A stretch of DNA of 64,000 nucleotides from Hyaloscypha bicolor E. Lineage: Eukaryota; Ascomycota; Leotiomycetes; Helotiales; Hyaloscyphaceae. The number at the start of each line of letters is the position of its first letter. The stretch's first letter is position 1. The stretch is from NCBI RefSeq assembly GCF_002865645.1, contig NW_020194555.1, positions 1,302,001 through 1,366,000 on the forward strand, in the 5' to 3' direction. The notes beneath the pieces are model-generated. The model had not been told where the DNA came from. It did no database searches and saw nothing but the letters and a program-made list of their open reading frames with translations. Made by a program: the position numbers and the translations under genes. This document shows positions 23,590 through 35,647 of this stretch, piece after piece.

Positions 23590-25137
23590 CTACTTCATCC
23601 ATCCCTCACAACCTCTCACATGGGCTATCTCCAACCGCGCATCCATGTCCAATTCGAGGAAGCAATCCTCACCTAAGAACGAATACTGCACCGCAGTCTC
23701 CAATCCACCACCTCCATCAACCATCAACACATTATCCCCACTAATCTCCTCCCAACTCGCCATTTTAACAATCGCCTTCCCCTTATTACAGCTCACCTTC
23801 CCCACCACAAGATCCAGCCCCCACATATCCGCCACCGGATTCGGGACTCCATTCGCCACATCAATCGCCGGGTCCTCCTCCACCCTATTAATCCAAACAA
23901 CTTTCTTCCACTCCTCTTCGTTTCCTTTCCCCTCGCCATCACCGAAAGCTTTAATCTTCAATTTATCCTTCAGAGTTTTGGTTGTGATACACACCTTCAG
24001 CAGAGCCGCTGGAGAATAGCCGCGCGACCGTCGCGCTGAGTACCTTGCGAACTTCTCAGCGAGGAGACGCGAAGGGTAGAGCGTAAACGGCACTTCCCAG
24101 CACGAGAAATCGACCGTCCATTCCTCGTCTTCTTGCTCTCGCAGTCGGAACAGCGACAGTAACGGCTTCAGGCCACTCATGAACACGCTATACACAGTCC
24201 AGACATCGATGGCTTTATACAGGACAGTCATATCCACTTCTTTCTCTTTTTGGTGCTGGAATTGGCGATAGTACCGATGAGGGCCAGGTGGCTGCTCGAG
24301 CAAACCGGGACGGAGCCTTAATATCTTCCTCGGATTAGCGCGATGCCAACTCGCACGCTGGATATACCGTAACGTGCTCCACCTCAGCTCAACCGTCTTA
24401 CAAACCCAGTACGCGGCGCTTTGAGTAAGTCGAATATCGCTGAACGCGGGATCGAGTATGGCGTCCTGGCACTCCCTGCTCACTCCCCAGTGCGACATGA
24501 TGGCCCGCCAATCATCGCTGTCGTCCAGCGCATCAGCGTGCTCCTCATTACTGATACTCCAAAGCGGACTCAGACAATGCGCCAGAAATCCCCTCTCATC
24601 CAGGAACGCAAGAAGCTCCCAATCCGCCCAAAGCTCAATGGCTTTCCAGTCCGTATACCCCAGGTACTTCAGCGTCGCGAGCCCTTGATCCATGATTGGC
24701 AGACGCGCAAATCTTTCTTGCCTCTTCTCCACAATTATTTCTGCCAGTCTTCGTGTCCTTTTTGACGTCCTCGCTGTAAAACGCCAGTTAGCCCTATGGA
24801 AATCCGGAGGAGAGGAGGATAGCATACCTAAGCTCATAATCTCCTCATCCCTACACTTATCCATAACCGCCAACTGCAGTTCGGGGGGCAGTTTCCTCCA
24901 GAACCCGAAATATTTGTTCTCATTATGACGTTTCTTTGGATAAGTGGTGGCATGCATGATATCCAATGATATCCCGCAGAATCCTGCTGGAGCGTAGCTC
25001 AAGAGACCGAGCTCTTTCAAATGCTTTGCATCGCGCGAGGACAGTACAGTCTGAGGTTTGCCGTTTTCAGCTGGAGCTGGAGCTGGGAGTGGAGGCTGGA
25101 CGTTCCAATATGAGGAAATTTGTGTGGAATTGTCCAT
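23590..25137 (-). CDS. F-box domain protein of unknown target
   Basis: ATG at 25137 (the frame upstream has no ATG). Likely exons are 25137 to about 24830 and about 24775 to 23590, around a 54-nt intron with GTATGC donor, GCTAAC branch site and TTACAG acceptor. This intron has a length divisible by three and no stop, so the reading frame also runs through it. Spliced, the N-terminal region reads LPPELQLAVMDKCRDEEIMSLARTSKR, a clear F-box pattern (about residues 80-110). The remaining 380 residues are not recognised; they are rich in Trp and charged residues and predicted soluble. Family knowledge: F-box proteins link substrates to Skp1-Cul1 ubiquitin ligases. The substrate is unknown. Confidence 0.7.
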   Translation of the reverse strand: MDNSTQISSYWNVQPPLPAPAPAENGKPQTVLSSRDAKHLKELGLLSYAPAGFCGISLDIMHATTYPKKRHNENKYFGFWRKLPPELQLAVMDKCRDEEIMSLGMLSSSPPDFHRANWRFTARTSKRTRRLAEIIVEKRQERFARLPIMDQGLATLKYLGYTDWKAIELWADWELLAFLDERGFLAHCLSPLWSISNEEHADALDDSDDWRAIMSHWGVSRECQDAILDPAFSDIRLTQSAAYWVCKTVELRWSTLRYIQRASWHRANPRKILRLRPGLLEQPPGPHRYYRQFQHQKEKEVDMTVLYKAIDVWTVYSVFMSGLKPLLSLFRLREQEDEEWTVDFSCWEVPFTLYPSRLLAEKFARYSARRSRGYSPAALLKVCITTKTLKDKLKIKAFGDGEGKGNEEEWKKVVWINRVEEDPAIDVANGVPNPVADMWGLDLVVGKVSCNKGKAIVKMASWEEISGDNVLMVDGGGGLETAVQYSFLGEDCFLELDMDARLEIAHVRGCEGWMK

Positions 25138-25668
25138 CGAGATGCATGGGTTCGGTTGTTGGTATAATTGATGCAGTCCCTTAGATAGTGAACTCAAACT
25201 CGGGTAAGAAGACGAAAGAGGACACACCTGTTCTGTGAAGGAAATACCAGCGCGTATCTATTTGGAAGATTTCCGATACGAGAGGAAGAAGAGGTTGGAA
25301 GAATTAAAGATGAAACCTTTTCCACAAACCGAACCGCATTGTATTTGTCGAGAGTGAGAGGTCAGGATAGAAATTCATTCAGAGTCGGTTTAGAAGGGAA
25401 CTAGCTTGTGATGTGGGATGAGAAATGGTATGTTGTTGTGGCTCTAGTGCAGAGCCGTATATAGTTCCCGCAATGGATCCATGGTTCACTTGCAAAGGAA
25501 GGAACGAACAAGCGGTCACGTGCGAGAGGGTTTGCGAGGATATATGTTCTGGGCCGAACACGAATTATCCCATTCGCGAAGAGCATCCATTCGCTAATGT
25601 CACCCTGTCCGCCACTGGCATCTTCACGAGTGGCACATGCTAACTAAGACCCCGGGCTCATAACTGTG

Positions 25669-25818
25669 CCAACCAGGAATGCCTTAAAGCTCCCTATTAC
25701 TAATGTTACAAAACTCACTTACTATAAGCCCCTAAACTAGCCTATGACCTGTATAGGTGTACTCACTGCCTATGCCTGTACTTACTACCTTACTACATTT
25801 TAAGGCATTCTTGGTTGG
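25669..25818. mobile_element. Possible MITE with 20-bp terminal inverted repeats
   Basis: About 150 bases bounded by CCAACCAGGAATGCCTTAAA (25669-25688) and its inverse complement with one mismatch (25799-25818). There is no coding capacity. A clear target duplication was not found. The size and TIRs fit a non-autonomous DNA element; the superfamily is unknown. Confidence 0.5.
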
Positions 25819-26064
25819 AATATGGTATTCGTGAGTGGGAGCTTCGTATTCTCGAGTGTGGTTCTGGCGAGTGTCAGGTCTTCTAAGTCTTCTGATTGAT
25901 TCAAAACATCTCTAGAGTCTCATAACTGTTGAGAGCTCCCCATTTATCAATCCTATCACGGTATCACCCAAACCAAAATTTTAGCTTGATTCTATTGTTC
26001 GCGACATTTCCAACACCATCGAACGCAACTATCGTATCGATGCCCTCCCCCCCCCCTCCTTTCT

Positions 26065-27595
26065 TTACACCCCGATTGTATTCGAGTTATCCGCACAACT
26101 GAACACCTTGCTCAGCTGCCCCGCATCATAACTCGCCTTGATCTGCACAACCGTCCCGTACGTACCACCCACAACCAAGAAACTCGCGATCAGGGCCAGG
26201 AATACATGGCCCTCATATATCAATCTCTGCTTCCCGGTCCCAGTCCTATATTCCTTGTGATCGTACATCCAAAAGCACGCAGGGAACAGCAAGCTCATAG
26301 GCGCGAAGAACAGCGCTGCTTCGAGGGAGAGAATGTAGTTGAAGACCGGAATCGCCTCCGCGAGGATAAAGGCGAGAATCCCGACGCCGGCGTTGCACCC
26401 TATCCAGGTTGACCAGTGGATCGTGCTGTTTGATTGCAGGTGCTTTGTATTCCGGAGGAAGCGCACGAAGAGGTATTTCGAGGACGTGTGGTTGAAGATC
26501 CCCGCGCTCACAACAAGACTCGGCAACGCAATTCCATACGAAACCTTCTTGAGCAACGGGCCGGCACTTCCTAAAGAGGGAGAGGCAATCCATTGGCCGC
26601 ACCATCTGTATACCACCATTGAGAAAGAGAGATAGATGGCGCCGACGAGTGCAGCCACGATAATGGCAGCCTTCTTGAAATCTTGCGGTCTCTTCATTTC
26701 GGCGATGACGGGGATGAACCCGGGACACCCGCATGAAGATATCATGATTGAGCATGCGGCTGTGATGCCAGCTGCGAACGTTGGGTGGGCGATGGCGTAA
26801 AATCCCAACTCATAAGGACCGGTCTGAGGAGCAGCAGCAGGGCGAGATTTGGTTGTTACACCGATCACGACGACCATAACTCCAGCCATTACGGAGATGA
26901 AACCAATTGATCTAAAACACAGATAATTAGATTAAGAGAGGGTTGTGGGTAGGAGATAAGTAGAGACGTACAGCGGCCAGGTCATCTTGCCCCATGTGCG
27001 GATGCAAGAGAACATGATCGTTAGAACTGTGCCGACGAACGTGAAAGCCACTGAGCAAGCCCCGTGGTTCGAAAGAGCGTTGAGGCCGATGGATATAGCG
27101 AGGATACTGCTACTCGTGCAGAAGATGAATGCGATTACGAATATGACCCCGACGAATTCTCGACCAATTGGACCCCAGACAACTCCAGCCATGTCTACGA
27201 TTGTGTGACATTCTGGATGGTTGTTTCTGAAGTTGCCCGCAATGATGGTAGTATCTATTCAGCTTCCGTCAGCTCCAGAATATAACTCAAACGCGATATA
27301 AGGGAGACGAACATAGATTCAGCGCCTGGAAAGCAACGACGCAGATTCCGCCTCCAACAGCACCGAGATTGTACAGAGCACTTGGGATACCCAACACGCC
27401 AGTGGCGATCTGGGTTTTGATGAAGATCACGATGGCGCGTTGCCAAGTGACGGTTCGGTATTCGACGCCGTTGACGTTCGCTTTGAAGACTTCGCGGTCG
27501 TCGTCTGAGATGCTTCCTTGTTTTAGACTGGATATATCGCGTAGGATGGGCTCCTGTTTTGAGGAGAAGTCTATGTTTTCTAAGGGGGCGGCCAT
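26065..27595 (-). CDS. Amino acid transporter, AAAP family (Mtr/neutral amino acid permease-like)
   Basis: Exons 27595-27313, 27254-26972 and 26911-26065, with introns of 58 and 60 nt; 470 residues. The cytosolic N-terminus is followed by about eleven hydrophobic segments. The first carries the family signature KTQIATGVLGIPSALYNLG. Others include FVGVIFVIAFIFCTSSSILAI, MAGVMVVVIGV, GITAACSIMISSCGCPGFIP, AIIVAALVGAIYLSFSMVVY and FLALIASFLVVGGTYG. Family knowledge: fungal members such as Neurospora Mtr import neutral aliphatic and aromatic amino acids at the plasma membrane by proton symport. It ends 0.96 kb from the divergent monooxygenase start and so may serve the cluster described under findings. 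Substrate not determinable. Confidence 0.9.
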
Positions 27596-28554
27596 GTCAG
27601 ATTACGAGACCCAGATAACTTTAACTTAAAAAAGGAGGAAGCGTGCGAGAATAATTCGCCAACCAAAGGAAGATGAAGTCCTCTCAGGTTCCAGAAAACT
27701 TGAAGGACGAAGATGTTGTATGAGAATTGTTCGCCGATCAACGTGGGGAATGAAGTCCTTGCTTCCTTTTGGCAAATTGGAGAAGCATGGAGTTCATATA
27801 CTCGAATTACTCAACCCATTCTGCAATCTTGGCCCTTGCTACGAAGCTAGGCCAAGGAACTTGCGGAGGAGAGATAGCGTCTGAGATATCTGGAAGATAT
27901 TCGGAGATAAGAATCAGAGTTACTGCAATGAGATGGGGCTCGTCAGCGGCATTGGCAGGAGAGAGCCGCTGCTTGATTGCTTATCTTTACCACAGCAGTT
28001 GATTCCAAAGCCAAGGTAAGATGCACTGTAAATGCTAAGGCGAATTCATTGTTTACATGGTCTGTACGTTGCTGGTGTTGATTTGATGAAGTGTAGCCGG
28101 TACATTGACCGTCGGAAATCGGCAGGAGCTATCAGACTCGGCGAATGCACCCGAGGGCGGAACGTAAACTAGCTTCCAAAAATTGCACGAGTCAGAAGGG
28201 AAAGATGGGGGCCGCTGGACCTTGGCTTAGCGTTGATCAGTGGCAGTTTCACGCCGGATTGTGGAGCAGGTCAAGGAACGGGAGAAAGTGGGGGAGAGCT
28301 TCAAAATATGTTCGTCGAGAAAGGCAAGGAGAGTTGACACTGACTAGATAACTAGTTTCCGTATGACAAATTGCAGGTCTGTGGAGCTATAGGGTTTGTA
28401 TGCCGGAAGATGTCCCAGAACGACGCTCTTTATTTCCCTTGCTATCGAGGGAGAAGGGTTGTCTTCAACTAAATTCAGCATCATCGATCTCTGCGCTGTG
28501 TCTTGACTGAGTTGAATTCCCCGTAACATTTGCATCATTTCAAAATCTCTCAAC
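27596..28554. promoter_or_regulatory. Divergent intergenic region, transporter and monooxygenase 1
   Basis: 959 bases between divergent starts. CGG-type elements that a Zn2Cys6 factor could recognise occur at about 28097-28125 (CCGG, CCGTCGG and CGGAAATCGG in close succession). This is a motif observation only; no binding is shown. Confidence 0.3.
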
Positions 28555-30360
28555 ATGCCTTCAGCTGCCACAGAAAAGTTTCCCAAGAAGAAGATCCACC
28601 TCAACTTTTTCGAAACAGCTTGTACAGGAAACCATGAGTGTGCAGGGCAGTGGAGGTATTTTTTACCATCGTATCTCGTCTGGAACTGAAGCTCACAAGG
28701 AAACAGCGCACCTGGAGACAACTCCCGAACCAAAGACCGCCTGAAATATTATATCGACCTTGCAAAATTAGCAGAAAAGCACAAAATAACATGTATATTT
28801 TTCGCTGACAGTTACGCTGGTCATGATATATATGCTGGGAACATGGATGCTGTGCTGAGAGCTGGGACTCAAGTTGCTCAGTTAGGTCCGCTGGTTATTA
28901 TATCGGCTATGGCTGTTAGGATACTACCTTTACCCCCCATGAAAGGATAGGGCTGATTGACGTAGGCTGTGACAGAATCAGTCTCTTTTGGCGTAACTGG
29001 AAGCACCAGCTACATACCACCGTTTCCTCTCGCTCGAACATTCAGCACTTTGGATCATTTGACAAATGGAAGAATTGCATGGAACGTGGTTACAAGCTGG
29101 TCCAAAGCTGCAGCTAATGCTTTTGGAAGAGATCTAGAAGGACATGACAAAAGATATGAAATTGCGGAGGAGTATATGGATGTTGTCTATAAGTAAATTC
29201 CCTTCTCCAGCAATGCGGTTCAGCGTATCTGCTAACACCTGAAGATTATGGAATGGTTCTTGGGCAGACGATTCAGTTCGATGGGATGAAGTGAACAGGG
29301 TCGCTTATGAACCGTCGAGGATCAAGAAGATCGAGCATAACGGTAAAGAGTTAAAATCATTGCTATTGTGCTACCTGCTAACGAGCCATTCAGGAACACA
29401 CTTGAAACTTTCCGCACGACATCAACTTCATCCATCTCCTCAAAGAACTCCTGTACTCTTCCAAGCAGGAACATCAAAATCTGGCATGGCATTTGCAGCT
29501 AGACACGCCGAGGCAATTTATATTGGTGGCATGGTACCATCGCAAGCTACAGCTCAAATAAAAGTGAGTTCTCACATCTCTTCGACCTGTCTTCTGTTTA
29601 TTTTGTTCACGCACACAAGGCATCCCGCGCAATAGCAGCATCAGAAGGCCGGGACCCCACCACAATGAAGTTCTTCGCAGCCATATCCCCCTTCATCGGG
29701 CGAACGCTAGAAGAAGCTCAAGCCAAATTCGACCGCGCCGCCCAACACGCCGACATTGTCGGAGGTTTAGCCCAATTCTCAGGCTACACTAATATCGACA
29801 TGAGCAAGTATCCTCTTGACGAGGAACTAAAGCTTGACACTTCGAATCCGGCGGAGAACATCATTCATGGGTTTCTGGGTAATTATATTGATAGTATTAG
29901 TACGGAGAAGGAACCGTGGACGCCGAGACAACTGGGTATGAAGATGGCGTTGGGAGGGTTGCATCCGAGTCCTGTGGGGACACCGCAGATGATTGCGGAT
30001 ATTATTGAGCAGGTGCTGGCCCTCGTCTACAAGTTGACAGAACAAAATCTAACACTTTTGTGACAGTGGATCGATGAAGCAGATATTGACGGCTTCAATA
30101 TCGCATACGTCAGCAATCCTGGCAGTTTCGAAGACGTAGTCACGTTATTGCGTCCAGTGCTGCTAGAGCGTGGCTTGATTTTCGAAGATTATGCCGTCCC
30201 TGGAGGAACATTCCGAGAAAACTTGTTGAGACAGCCGGGCCAGCATACCCTGAGAAGTGACCATTATGGAAGCAAATTTACATTTGAGGGAGATGATGTC
30301 GTGCTGACGAAGGAAGTGGGAGGGTTGAAGGTAGATGCCAACGGCAATGGCATTCATTAA
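28555..30360 (+). CDS. FMN-dependent monooxygenase, NtaA/SnaA/DszA family (copy 1)
   Basis: Seven exons: 28555-28655, 28707-28914, 28966-29192, 29245-29342, 29394-29563, 29620-30012 and 30067-30360. The six introns are 51-56 nt and the frame is kept throughout; 496 residues. Bacterial luciferase-like barrel: KKIHLNFFETACTG at the N-terminus, YYIDLAKLAEKHKITCIFFADSY, FSTLDHLTNGRIAWNVVTSW (a family hallmark), PSPQRTPVLFQAGTSKSG, DIVGGLAQFSGYTNIDMS, and DGFNIAYVSNPGSFEDVV near the end. Family knowledge: these enzymes use reduced FMN from a separate flavin reductase plus O2 to attack C-N or C-S bonds (nitrilotriacetate, EDTA, dibenzothiophene sulfone, pristinamycin). It is a clear paralogue of the gene at 34017. 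The substrate is unknown. Confidence 0.9.
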
Positions 30361-30411
30361 AGTCTAATGTAAAGCTATCTAATGCAATAGTTCGCAAGAA
30401 AGTTGCACATT

Positions 30412-33117
30412 CTATCTCATGCTCGGTCCTAAAGGCTCTACCATATTTACACAGTAACTATCCAAATCGAATGGCTCAAAGCCCACCGAGAAGTCCATCC
30501 CACTCGGCGGCCATTGATTCAACACATCAATCACCTCCTGATCATTATTCATCTCATTAAACCCACGATATTGTTCAAACTCCTGAGCAGGTCCATTCCC
30601 AAGTACATCCCCAGACTGGTACTGAACCTGCTCCATCCCCACTGAAGCTGGTCCCCCAAACGTCTCCATCAGTGTAGAATCCACATTCTGTCCCGACATA
30701 TCAGTCACGATCCGTGAATATTCCTGTCTATCTTCACCCATCTCCACAGAAGGCAGTGTTGATGGGATTATCGATTTCAAGAATTCGATAGCATGTCGAG
30801 GCCCGTGGTTCTTGCCTTCAGCCAGGGGGTCGATTACATTTTGCTTGACAGCTTCGAAAGCATCGCGGTATTTCTTGGCCCCTGGCCAGCGTTCCGTGAT
30901 AACAAAGAGGACGATGCTACAGGCGTTTATGTCGTTGCTTGTTGCGCTGCTGAAGATCTCTTCGGGGGAGATCCAGGTGCAGTAGATGAGGGTGAGACCT
31001 ATGACCATCAGTTCGGAAATTTAAGAGATCAGGACAGAAAGAAGTGCTACCAGCCATGAATACGGTTTGCAATGCCATCAATGAATATCCGACTGATAAT
31101 GTTTGATGGAGTCGTTTGTACGTTTGGGCTACACCTCCGCATACTTCTGCACACCTCTTCAGGAATCGAGGATTCACGCGTGGTTTTGAGATCAAAGGAT
31201 ATAAGAGCAGTCTATGGCACTTGTAGTAAAAGATCATCTGTCGTTTTGAGTGTTAGCATGCTTTTTGCCTCTGGAGTGAAAAAAATGAAAGCCTTTAACT
31301 TGAAAAGGGGGAGTCCGAGCATGAAGCTCAGTTCTCGAAGGGTGCAATACGAACTGCCCAGTCATTAGCATAAACAATCTCATGCAGCCATCTGATCTCA
31401 AGCATACCATAATAATCATAACCATCAAAAGCAGTAGATTCCCGATCAACCTGTTTCTTAGCATCCAACGGAATTAACCTCTTCCAATTCTCCAACTGAT
31501 CAAGATAAAACTCAATCTCAGCATCCGTAACGTTCGTCGATTGATCAACGCGATAAATAGTTTGTTGAATGCTTGGCTCTATTCTCCGAAGTCGCAAGAT
31601 GTGTAAGAAAGCTGTAAGTGATGTGCTTTCGGTTCGAGCTATGTCCGGATCGACTTTGGATGCTTGCTCTAGCACGTGAATATCTTGGCAGTGTTCATCT
31701 ACGTCGAGTGGTAGTTGCACGTCTATGTCTCGATCGGATATTGAGAAAGGCCGACCAAGTGGGATAGATACCTGTATAACCGTGAGCTAAATGTGGTGGT
31801 GATGGGGATAAAATAGGTCCTACCTGCCTGTCCATAGTGTAGCAAGACCAAAAGAGTCTCTTTCTCATCTCAACATCGAAACCTGTCCGATCCATAGCAG
31901 TGGTCTGCCTATGAAGTCCCATGTCTATTGCAATTCTCTAAGGATCGCTGTCAGCATTCAATGTTCCCGAGATTGTAGAGGAGTCTCACCATAGCTAAAC
32001 CAATATATGCCCACGCTCCTGGTCCACCTTTGGCTCTGAGACTGAAGACGGCTAGCAGTAGTAACGTGACGACAGACCTGGTATCATGATACCGTAACAT
32101 CTCGTCCAAATCCTTCAGCACTTCGGCATGATGCCTTTCGGGAAAATATGAGGGAGCTGTTTCACCCGTTGTCTCCAAGAATCGACCAGCAGTAGCATAT
32201 ATCAAATGTAAGGTACTTCTTTCATAAGCATTCGTGATGCAATGGCGTCGTGAATGCAAATCCCTTATCCATGCCGAATGTAGCACCGGATATCTTGTGG
32301 CTATGTGCTTCATGTACCCAACGAGGAGCCTGTCTGCAACATCTGGTGAGATATCTGATAATCGCAGCTCTGCTGAGTCGTCCATTTCCGGGAGGTTCGT
32401 TGGACTGGGACTTAGATCTTCTTCCCTGATACTATACTTCTTTCCCTTGACGATAGATCCTACAAGTCTGCCCATAGTGATTTGAGAAGTAGCACCAATG
32501 TACCCACCATTCGTTTCCAGTGACAGGTCCCTCAGAATCCGAACCATTGATTCGCCTTCTTCACTGTCGCTAGACCTCGATTCCATCTCACGGAACGCAG
32601 AGTTCTTTCCTCCCGACAAAGCAGCCACATGCGGCTCCGGGCTGAGAATAGCCTGGCTTCCATTCTCGGGGCCTGGTCGCGTGTCTCTAAGGTCATACGG
32701 CGAGAAGGCGGGGAGTTGATCCAGCATCCCCTTCTTCGCTAAGAACTCCTCAAGCTCAACAACCCTCCTTTCCAACGAGGCCACATAGTAATTCTTGCCA
32801 AAGGGCATGGGTTTAGATGGAATAACATAGTCACATGCTAAGCCCATTCTGCTGCATTTGGAGCATGTTGGGTGCATACCATCACACTTGAAAAGGAGGA
32901 TAAGTCAGAAGAGTATACTTTCTTGGTGGAATGTATGGCAGAAACTCACCTTCTGTTTCCTTGTCTTGCAACGTTGACAGGCGAGTGCTACTCTTGCTCT
33001 CTTGGCGGGTCGTCCACCTGCCGACCCCTGGGGTGCTTCTCCCCACGACGGCTGCAAGTTCTCCATATCCGTTCCCACTGGCAAGTCTTGATGTGGTCGT
33101 GCGTGGGGTAGTGGCAT
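30412..33117 (-). CDS. Zn2Cys6 fungal transcription factor
   Basis: Six exons: 33117-32950, 32886-31990, 31937-31824, 31771-31355, 31237-31051 and 30998-30412; 789 residues. The fourth intron (117 nt) is the least certain junction. The DNA-binding domain is at residues 47-74 and is built across the first splice site, with six cysteines in the C-x2-C-x6-C-x6-C-x2-C-x6-C pattern. A short coiled-coil follows (VASLERRVVELEEFLA). The middle homology (fungal_trans) region holds YPVLHSAWIRDLHSRR, AWAYIGLAMRIAIDMGLHR and KRLFWSCYTMDRQVSIPLGRP. The C-terminus is acidic. Its stop lies 51 bases from the monooxygenase 1 stop and it is divergent from monooxygenase 2, so it is a good candidate regulator of both. 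An alternative start further upstream is in another frame. Confidence 0.88.
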
Positions 33118-34016
33118 TACATCCTCCTTGGTGCAGGGGGAAATGGTAGAAGAGCGTGTTAGGTGGAGAAATGCTTTCTGATTCCATGGCGACGATCGTG
33201 AAGTTGAATTTGCGTTATCGGTCCCAGTTTTATCTGACGATAAGGAGATCTCAATAGCCTCAAGAATGGGGTCTCACACGTGATACCCCTGATGTGAGGA
33301 CTTGCAGTACCTTAGGATTGTAGCAATTTGTTGATCATGAAATCAGTGAATTTTAATTTTGGACCACGGTGTGCAATTGAGCTTGGATCAAAGCTGAAGT
33401 TGGATTATCCTATTCAATTAAAATCCCGTAATCTCGAGAGCGGTGCCTCTGACCCCTATTATTTTAAGCGACTCGCTAACTCGTACGCCCCTGACTCCTC
33501 ATCGAGAACTCTATGAACTCGCGGCACATTCCAAGGGGAAAAGAACGAGAAGAGCAGACACGACCTCCTTCAAAATCACATGAATTCTATCCGTCCACAA
33601 AGGTGAATTCTCGCCGCCTTCTAAGAGCCCCTGTCGGGAACCCCTCGAAGCCCCGAAGCGATACCCTAGTCCCGCCGCGACTCAGGGGTCTCGGACGCTA
33701 GATTAGCTTCCTATCTCGCAAGGCTGCACCTCAACCTTCACAATCTATCCCACTTTGAACATGATTGAAGAACCCAAGCTAGAATGCAGATCGAGAACAT
33801 GATCAGCAACCATGAACCATGACAATGACATGATGTTGATGGCTGGAGCGCATCATCCCGTGTTCGATACGGAGCCATTCCAAGCTGCCGCAGCGGAAGT
33901 GTCTCAGCTGGTGCTCTAGAAAACCCACGATGTAACTACGAAGCATCGAATAATTCCTGACAATCTCAATTCTTTCGATTTCTATACCAATAACTCACTG
34001 AGAACCATCAAGAAAG
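33118..34016. promoter_or_regulatory. Divergent intergenic region, regulator and monooxygenase 2
   Basis: 899 bases between divergent starts. It contains CGG...CCG-type spacing (CGGAGCC...CTGCCG near 33869-33889), compatible with but not proof of Zn2Cys6 binding. Nothing else is seen. Confidence 0.3.
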
Positions 34017-35647
34017 ATGGCAGCAAAGAAAAGAATTCAACTCTGCTTCCTAGAAACAGCCTGCACAGGCTCGTACATGGCATCCGGACAATGGCGGTAT
34101 GCCCCCTTCCTCACCGCCGCACAGCGCTTCCTAATAAATAGCCAGTTCCCCAACGGACAATGGCAAAACCAAAGACCGTCTAAAATACTACATGGACCTT
34201 GCAAAACTCGCCGAGCGTGGGAAAATCAGTGCCATATTCCTAGCAGACTGGTATGTGGGCTTCGACGTCTACGGTGGCGGACTGGACACAATGCTCGCCT
34301 CGGGCCACCAAGTCGCCCATCTCGACCCCGTGCCAATCATATCCGCTATGGCAGCCGTCACAGATACTGTCTCGTTCGCTGCTACTGTGTCAACGAGCTA
34401 TGTGAATCCATACATATTGGCGAGACAGTTCAGCACGCTCGATCATCTTACAAATGGGAGGGTAGGATGGAACATTGTTACGAGTTATACGAAGGGTGCT
34501 GCGAAGGCGATGGGCCAAGAGAAGCCAGTGGAGCATGATGAGAGGTATTTGGCTGCGGATGAGTATATGGAGGTAGTGTATAAACTTTGGGAAAGTTCGT
34601 GGGCAGATGATTCGGTCGTCTGGGACTATGACCTTGCATACGACCCGAGCAAAATCAAGAAAATTGAACACAAAGGTAAGTTTATTTAAAACTTTTCAAG
34701 TTTTAGACTGGACAATACGATGCTGATCACCTTCGATAGGGAAATACTTCTCAATGTCCGGCCGCTCTCAACTCCATCCCTCCCCGCAACGCACACCTGT
34801 CCTCTTCCAAGCCGGGACCAGCAAGTCCGGAATCGGTTTCGCAAGTCGACACGCGGAAGCTATGTTCCTGAATCCCTGTAACGTCAAACAAGGAAAGAAG
34901 GTCATTGCCGAAGCACGAGCTGCTGCCGCTGCAGAAGGAAGAGATCCTGCCAGTCTGAAGTTCTTTCCTTGCATTGTTCCGATCATTGGTAGGACGGAGG
35001 CGGAAGCAAAGGAGAAGCATGAGAAAGCGTTGAATGTTGCGGATGTTATTGGAGGACTGGCGCAGTTCTCGGGGTATACAGGGATTGATATGAGTGTGTT
35101 CCCCATGGATGAGCCGTTCACGAGCTCAACGTTGAAGGGAGGGGCGGGAATCCAGTCGGTTCTCAATGCATTCGAAGCCAGCACAGATTCTTCTTCCTCC
35201 GACGCCGCATCCTCTGAACCATGGACGCCCCGTCGTCTGGGCATGCGTATGGCGCTCGGTGGCTTGCACCCTTGCCCTGTGGGTAGCGTGAGCCAAGTTG
35301 CAGATGTATTCGAGGAATGGGTCACTGAAGCGGATTGTGATGGGTTCAATGTTGCCTATGTTTCCAACCCGGGGAGTTTTGAGGATGTGGTTGATCTGTT
35401 GGTGCCGGAATTGCAGAGGAGAGGTTTGATGTGGGACGACTATGACTTTCCTGGCGGGACTTTCAGGGAGAATCTATTAGGACAGAGGACGTTAAGGGAT
35501 GATCATTATGGTTCGAATTTCAAGTATGGCAGGGAGATGGTGAAGGTTGCGAAGAAGGGAAAATCGGAGATTGCAGACCTTCCTGAGGCGAAATGTGACC
35601 CCCCATATACCAATACGAGCGATTTCCCAATCGGGGCCCCCGATTAG
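34017..35647 (+). CDS. FMN-dependent monooxygenase, NtaA/SnaA/DszA family (copy 2), 3' end altered by a transposon
   Basis: Exons 34017-34096, 34146-34675 and 34740-35647, with introns of 49 and 64 nt; 505 residues as it now stands. Same motifs as copy 1: RIQLCFLETACTG, YYMDLAKLAERGKISAIFLADW, FSTLDHLTNGRVGWNIVTSYTKGAA, SPQRTPVLFQAGTSKSG, DVIGGLAQFSGYTGIDMS, DGFNVAYVSNPGSFEDVV and PGGTFRENLLGQRTLR. It keeps only two of the six introns of copy 1. The last 17 codons (from CDPPYTN) are read from the left TIR of the Ginger-like element. Across the element, the frame resumes at 38314 and closes at TGA 38346-38348, giving the presumed older tail EKNVPAFTSQPIAI. All conserved motifs lie upstream of the insertion, so the enzyme may still work. 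Confidence 0.9.

Noticed and set aside
30163..30357. Possible antisense gene at the end of monooxygenase 1
   Set aside because: Shadow of a conserved exon.
33600..33710. GC-rich stretch that might fold like a tRNA or small RNA
   Set aside because: No acceptor-stem pairing or GTTC-type T-loop could be placed.
34768..35349. 193-codon minus-strand frame
   Set aside because: Antisense to a conserved part of monooxygenase 2.
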